Below, in pieces: positions 60,001 through 64,000 of a stretch of 64,000 nt of DNA. The notes under the pieces were generated by a model that saw only the letters and a program-made list of their open reading frames with translations, was not told the DNA's origin and made no database searches. This DNA comes from Owenia fusiformis (taxonomy: Eukaryota > Annelida > Polychaeta > Sabellida > Oweniidae): assembly GCA_903813345.2 (NCBI GenBank), contig CAIIXF020000007.1, forward strand, positions 15,422,714 through 15,486,713. The letters run 5' to 3'. The translations under genes and the position numbers were made by a program. Numbering within the stretch: position 1 is the first letter of the stretch; each line of letters opens with the position of its first letter.

Positions 60001-62128
60001 ATTTTAAGCGCTCTGTTACGAATTGATTGAAGCGCCGAGAGCGTATCAAAGCTTAACAAACCGTAACAAAGCTCAACAAAGCTTGACTCAAAGCGTAGGA
60101 AAGTTTAACACAGCTTGGTTCAAAGCGGGGACCCCAGTCTATTCACGGTCTGTTACCACTTGACACGCTTCGTTATGATGTCTCAAGATTTGCTACGATC
60201 TGGCATGAAGATCTGACACGAGGTCAGACGCTTTCATCAATATCTGACACTCTTTGTTACACTTTCCTGAGGGACTCTCAAGCTTTCCAACGAATTGAGA
60301 CGCTTTAATCAAGGATTGAAACGCTTTGCTAGGCTTTGTTACGCTTGATAGTTTTCACACGCTATATCACGCCGTGCGACAAACGTCATGTCTTCTTCAG
60401 ATAGGTCATGCTCTGGTCCATCTGGAATTTCTGGATCTCGTTGTTCTGCCATCGTGTTCTCGAGTCAAAGATGCTATGGTTTTATGGATCTACTGCATCT
60501 TTATATAGTCATTGGATCAAAAGCGGCATGGAATCGGCGATCTCGACATTTTCCAATGCGTGACAGAGCTTAACAGAGCGTAACAATGCACAACAGAGTT
60601 TTGCAATCGTATCAGAGCCTGATTTAAAGCGTCATAATCGCATCAAAGCGTAATAATGCTTATCAAAGCTTTTCAAAGCGTGATTTCAAGCGTAACAAAG
60701 CCTGATCGAAGCGGGATCAAAGCGTGAGGAACCTTTTAGAGCTATGTTAAGCTTTCCTACGCTTTGGATCAAGTTTTTCTGAGCTTTGTTACGGTTTGTT
60801 AAGCTTTGATACGCTCTCGGCGCTTAATCGATTCGTAACAGAGCGCCCAAAATTTTTTAAGAGTTTAAAATTTTTTGGCGCTCTTGCAGAATATCCCGTT
60901 TTACTCTGAGCTTTTCTACGACCTATTACGACCCCGACGCTTTAATCAAACTTTGTTACGCTTTGGTGCCGCTTTACAAGCCGCTTTAAAGCGCCATCAA
61001 AGCGCCGTTGGTATGAAGAAAAATGACAAAAATGACGGCGCTTTGCTCGCCGATTTAAAGCGTGGTATTCGCCGTTGGTGTGAACGTACCTTAAGTAAAC
61101 AATAAGTTCCTCTGATTCATAGTTCTTGTGTTTATATGTGGTAACTTCTTGGTCGTTAACTCATTTTCCCAATGCCCTTCCATTTTTTCATCAATGTTTT
61201 ACTTCTGAATATGTCTCCGTCAGTTCCATCGCTCATCATCACTCATGGGCCTTCTTCAATAGTGCATTTCCATTATTTACCTCATTGATAAACTTCTTTT
61301 GCGTTCTTTTCTAATTCTCATTTACATATCCCCCTCATTCATACATCTTCATATTCTTTGTCTCATTTGTGTACCTAATTTGCATATATTTATCTAATTC
61401 AAGTATCCTCTAATCCATGCACATTTTCATATGTGATTTATCTTTCTCATTCATGTCTCTCTGTCATGTTTTAGGTGATAGAGCTGATTGAAGAAATCAC
61501 CATAGCAATCAGTAAGGTTGTGACAAGAGAGATGACACTACAGACTTTCCTACAGCGCTACGGGAGACGCAAGGAACAGTTAAACCAGGAATATCATGAT
61601 GCTGTGAAACTTGGCAAAACTCTTATTGACAGAGTCTCACAACCAGTCTTAGCTGAAGATGGGTAGGTTTATAACATGATATACATATGTGAATATATTT
61701 GAAGATTTTGTGCTGAGTTGACTCAGTCTAACAATTCAGTTATTCAACAAAATGGATTCATAGTTGTTTAATTATGAACAGAAAATAAGCCATCTGGTTG
61801 GTTGAGTACCTGTTGCAAAAAAGACAATACGCTAATATAATGAAATAAAAAATAGTAAATAGATAGATAAAATTAATATAAATAATAGATATAATTACAT
61901 GTAGATATATAAATTAAATGATACAGAAATCAATCACTGCATGTACTGCCATATTGTTAATATATCTGCAGGAGTAAAAGAGAAGATCTGGATGATACTG
62001 GTGCTGAGATAAAGAGTAAGATGTCTGCGATGGATTACAAGATGCAAGAGTTGAACAAAAGATGGCAGCAACATGTCAACCCTCAAGGTGATGAACAGCT
62101 TAGGAAACTTCAACAACTTTTCGATGAG
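48073..62128 (+). CDS. SESTD1-like spectrin-repeat protein (3' end not found)
   Basis: A probable cytoplasmic scaffold related to SESTD1 (SEC14 and spectrin repeat protein that binds phospholipids and TRPC channels in vertebrates). Eleven coding exons keep phase: 48073-48589, 52428-52516, 55452-55574, 55950-56141, 56862-56976, 57477-57636, 57891-57972, 58950-59072, 59449-59640, 61475-61662 and 61972-62128, giving 646 residues so far. The start ATG follows an in-frame TAG in the same exon. Residues 1-172 are Ser/Arg/Pro-rich with repeated RDSP/RDAP words. From residue 203 the spectrin repeats match SESTD1: VVDWAIGPAEKLL, GIGDSFHSADEL, RRNLLISSVRFHRIAED, AFGKDITPDY, DVRKLKLQQILQL, YEYGKQLLQAALVLRRSLR and LNVAWKRF. 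The SEC14 domain that precedes these repeats in vertebrates is absent from this model, so it is an alternative 5' end or a derived paralogue. The last exon ends at a donor, so more exons are expected. Confidence 0.88.
48950..49072. mobile_element. small TIR element with G16 run, copy 3
   Basis: The left end TAGTCTTATATCAAGTTGCTC and the right end GGCCTGAAGCAAGAGTA are diverged inverted copies of the family at 43687. The interior includes 16 consecutive G (49026-49041). Confidence 0.6.
49862..49980. mobile_element. small TIR element, copy 4, without a long G-run
   Basis: TAGTCTTGTACAAGGCCTTG then TGACCC at the left pairs with GGGTCACAGGGGCTTG then TAGCTAGACTA at the right. This is the best-paired copy of the family, with a 50-bp centre. 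Confidence 0.7.
50955..52026. mobile_element. mariner-derived element with long terminal inverted repeats
   Basis: 1072 bp flanked by TA on both sides (50953-50954 and 52027-52028). The terminal inverted repeats start CAGGGTGTCCAAGAAGTAAC and extend about 180 bp, much longer than in classic mariners. Between them lies a decayed transposase 3' part on the minus strand. Each arm carries an X-box-like palindrome next to CCCCGGGGC. It sits in intron 2 of the SESTD1-like gene. Confidence 0.92.
51315..51655 (-). pseudogene. mariner transposase C-terminal remnant
   Basis: Read across two frameshifts, the minus strand encodes LHWDNAPVHKARNTMEVIEI, EQAPYSPGLAPSDFYLL, GALKAKLAGQSFSSNEELK and, at the end, RRHQRCVELGGDYVE followed by a stop (51315-51317). 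The Asp of WDN and the Asp of PSD are separated by 34 residues, as in the DD34D signature of mariner transposases. The N-terminal DNA-binding part and first Asp are missing and frameshifts are present, so it is dead. Confidence 0.9.
53521..53720. repeat. short repeat with CCAAATTAAGTAGC words
   Basis: The word CCAAATTAAGTAG(C) or a close variant (such as CCAAAATAAGTAGCG) occurs five times in 150 bp, ending AGAAGTACAGTA. It recalls the TTCGCGAAA-rich MITE at 6381 in style (word-rich, ending in TACAGT) and may be a degraded relative. Confidence 0.55.
54090..55114. mobile_element. long-TIR mariner-type element
   Basis: 1025 bp flanked by TA (54088-54089 and 55115-55116), with ends CGAGGGTATATCATAAAGTT. 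The inverted repeats extend over about 200 bp and finish inward with GTTGCCATAGTAAC ... CCCGGGGCAAATAA and its mirror. CGAGGGT ends and TA target sites are typical of mariner families. A central segment (54360-54420 against 54740-54870) also mirrors, so nearly the whole element can fold. No transposase was seen. It lies in intron 3 of the SESTD1-like gene. Confidence 0.9.
55272..55412 (+). repeat. dispersed GTCACCAC/GTGGTGAC repeat, copy 6
   Basis: A plus-strand copy 40 bp before the acceptor of coding exon 3 of the SESTD1-like gene. It starts TTATGTTACCACGAGAAGTGGTGACAT and ends CATCTGTAACAAATTATAAGCTGGTGACAT. Confidence 0.8.
58405..58882. mobile_element. hAT-type non-autonomous element
   Basis: 478 bp bounded by a perfect 8-bp target duplication CTTACCAG (58397-58404 and 58883-58890), the hallmark size of hAT insertions. 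The terminal inverted repeats are TAGTGTTGTCGCGATT and AATCGCGACAACACTA. Next to the ends are clusters of ACATCGATG / ACATCGCGATG words. No transposase. It lies in intron 7 of the SESTD1-like gene (57973-58949). Confidence 0.95.
59665..61090. mobile_element. 1.4-kb TTAA-flanked foldback element with AAAGCG/AAGCTT words
   Basis: Ends GGTACGTTCACACCAACGGCG and its inverse are flanked by TTAA on both sides (59661-59664 and 61091-61094). The left terminal unit (GGCGCTTTGATGGCGCTTTA...) is tandemly duplicated at 59682 and 59848. The left half is full of AAAGCG, AACAAAGCTT and GATTAAAGCG words and the right half of their complements (CGCTTTG, AAGCTTTG), so the whole element can fold on itself. TTAA sites are used by Kolobok and piggyBac elements; with these ends a Kolobok-like MITE is my best guess. 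No transposase. It lies in intron 9 of the SESTD1-like coding model (59641-61474). Confidence 0.88.
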
Positions 62129-63425
62129 GTAAGATTCTTGCTGTATAATGTTCAATTTTAATACATAAGAGTTTGTAAAATTAGAAATCCATAATATATC
62201 ATCCTCTTACTATGATATCACAGTTACTATGATCACAACAATGGATATAGAAAATTTTGTTGCTCAGAATGTTCTGGTAATGTATTCATAAGTTAATGTA
62301 ATGTATTTTTGAGGTTCTATTTAAGTTCTTTGTCAAATGTAAAATTTTTGTGAAGGAACATGGTCAGGCTATGTGGGAATATTCCAAAGTAAAATCACAA
62401 TTGTAGTTTTTCTGCAAATATAGATGTCAGATCAATCATCCACTCCTACCATTTCTCACTATCTGGCTAATATGTATGTAATACCTGCTATATGACCCCA
62501 AATATATTACCCTAAAAAACCTTCTCATCTCACTGGCTTGGATAATATTTATGTAAGCATTGTGATGAAAATATTTCTTGTTACTAACATCTTATTTGTC
62601 AATTTATTAGCTAAACAATTTTTATTTATAGACATTCATAGGTTCACTCACTATTACTCATCTTGAGTTATAAAAGTACATTTTCGTAACACGAAAACTT
62701 GAGATGTTGAATCCATTAGTAGAACTTGTCTTCTATCAGTATCTTATGGTTATCTATACTCGTTATGTTATAGTATTTTGATACTTGATGTGATATGGTA
62801 TTTCAATGCATAGTAAGTTGTGGTATTTTAATACTGAAATATGGCATTTTAATAGTCAATGTTATTTTGTATGAATCACAGTATCTGCAACTATTTTTGA
62901 TTTTGGAGTATTGGTTTTCCTTTCTTTTTGAATAGTTCTTCAGTCTATTGCTATGACTTCAATATGAATGCAATGTCCCATGTTCTTGGCTTTGGATTGT
63001 GATAATGGATTGTCACCATCACAAGTATTGTTTTAGTCTCCCAACATTTTTGTGGCAGCGTTTAGTGGTTGGTGTTCGAGATTTCTTTCCTTATAGCATT
63101 TTGTACTCTTAAACGTTTCTTTTCTACATGTGTTTTAATACTTTTTGGTGGTTACTGTTTTGGCACTTATGCTTTCATTATTAGGTTTTCATACAATCTT
63201 CATTTACCGGCACTAAACTTTTGAATTCATCTTCAATTTTCTTAGCTAGTACGATCGAACATACTTCTAAAAAGAAGATATTTTTAGACATTCTTGGAAA
63301 ACCACCAACATCCTACCATTTGGTGTGATAACTTTCATGATATTTTAACAGTAATTTATACTTCTGTTTTTCTCTAAAATACATTAATTAGCACACTTTA
63401 ATTGGGATATAAAAGAAATTGATTA
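62129..63425. other. downstream of the last found SESTD1-like exon
   Basis: The expected further exon or exons were not found here. A partial copy 7 of the GTCACCAC family (GTCACCATCACAAGT..., CCCAACATTTTTGTGGCAGCG...TTGGTGTTCG) lies at 63010-63080. Otherwise AT-rich. Confidence 0.45.
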
Positions 63426-63528
63426 ATCTTTATGATGTCACTTCAACTCGGTGGGTTGAAAAGAAACACAATTTGTATCTTTATGATGTCACTTCAACTC
63501 TGTGGGTTGAACAGAAACACAATTTGTT
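63426..63528. repeat. 51-bp tandem duplication
   Basis: Two adjacent copies of a 51-bp unit beginning ATCTTTATGATGTCACTTCA, differing at about two bases, which indicates a recent duplication. Confidence 0.85.
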
Positions 63529-63835
63529 AATTTTAAAATAAAGTTCTTCATATTCGCTCATCATGAGCTTCAGGTTGTGTAATAATGATTTTTTAGACCT
63601 ACTGGTCTTTGAATCTTGAACCAGTTGCCTTCTTATTTCTCTAAATATATTGGAAAATGAGCTTCTCACATCAAACCTAACTGGCTATAGCCTCTTGGCT
63701 GGCTCTCCTATGGCAACCTTGTGAACTTTTGCTGAAACTACTGGTCTTACTTTGCCTTTGGTATTTTTACCTGTTACGTTCACTCTCCCTGACTTATCGT
63801 CATAATCACTGTCGGAACTATATGTAAGCTTATTA
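63490..63835 (-). pseudogene. possible coding remnant, probably transposon-derived
   Basis: On the minus strand a frame reads SDSDYDDKSGRVNVTGKNTK then GKVRPVVSAKVHKVAIGEPA, meets a TAG, and continues FDVRSSFSNIFREIRRQLVQ then DSKTSRSKKSLLHNLKLMMS. The residue composition looks like real protein, but the in-frame stop and the lack of a recognised domain suggest a decayed retroelement or host fragment. The source family is not recognised. Confidence 0.35.
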
Positions 63836-64000
63836 TTAGCTCACATTACACATATATATATCAATGACGCAATTTAATCAAGACTCGGTTAACATATGGA
63901 AAAAACTAGAGGCTTTAATAACTCCCTCTTCAAAGAAGCCAGATCAGACATCAAGGTCATATAAAGGATATGGAGAGTATCCTAAAGGAAAATATCATAC

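Noticed and set aside
60326-61105. Plus-strand frames inside the TTAA-flanked foldback
   Set aside because: They are made of the element's short words and match no transposase.
1-64000. tRNA, rRNA or snRNA genes
   Set aside because: I looked for tRNA-like A/B boxes with cloverleaf and for conserved rRNA or snRNA words and saw none. A covariance-model scan (tRNAscan-SE, Infernal) would settle it.

Overview
This window is eukaryotic nuclear DNA from an animal. It is AT-rich, its genes have many short exons and long introns, and it is packed with transposon remnants, minisatellites and foldback elements. I think a marine invertebrate, possibly a mollusc or other lophotrochozoan, is most likely. 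The reasons are the repeat style (GGCCGCCAT-type repeats, GGACGG minisatellite, GTCACCAC/GTGGTGAC dispersed repeat) and the invertebrate-like divergence of the proteins. The sequence alone does not settle the species.

Five protein-coding genes can be assembled by matching reading frame, splice phase and protein family. (1) SNAPC1 (minus, 2855-7636, 9 coding exons, 491 aa) encodes a subunit of the snRNA-activating protein complex. (2) A Rab11-family small GTPase (plus, 12595-23022, 6 exons, 219 aa). (3) A seven-finger zinc-finger protein (plus, 27225-30083, 3 exons, 566 aa). (4) An alpha-1,3-fucosyltransferase of family GT10 (minus, 34142-36033, two exons seen, first exon not found). (5) A SESTD1-like spectrin-repeat protein (plus, 48073-62128, 11 coding exons and a likely non-coding first exon ending at 42126; the 3' end is not found). 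The genes look functionally unrelated, so this is an ordinary chromosomal neighbourhood rather than an operon or cluster.

The rest is largely repeats. 8.1-10.6 kb, between the SNAPC1 and Rab11-like coding regions, holds a foldback element, a GGCCGCCAT repeat, a 16-bp minisatellite and a 428-bp-period repeat loaded with AGGTCA nuclear-receptor half-sites. Intron 1 of the Rab11-like gene holds a three-layer nest: a hAT-like element interrupted by a LINE, itself split by a foreign segment of about 0.85 kb. 36.9-40.9 kb is a 42-bp minisatellite array with higher-order repeats, into which a 5'-truncated LINE with a poly-A tail has inserted. The introns of the SESTD1-like gene carry four well-bounded DNA transposons: a mariner derivative with the second and third catalytic Asp positions of a DD34D transposase, a second mariner-type long-TIR element, a 478-bp hAT element with an 8-bp target duplication, and a 1.4-kb TTAA-flanked foldback element.

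The points most worth a second look are: RFX X-box-like palindromes carried symmetrically by two different TIR elements; the AGGTCA-dense repeat next to the SNAPC1/Rab11 promoter region; a 40-bp near-perfect hairpin; a probable GC-AG intron in SNAPC1; the SESTD1-like protein whose SEC14 domain is replaced by a Ser/Arg repeat; and the LINE caught inside the minisatellite. All splice models were made by eye and need transcript evidence.
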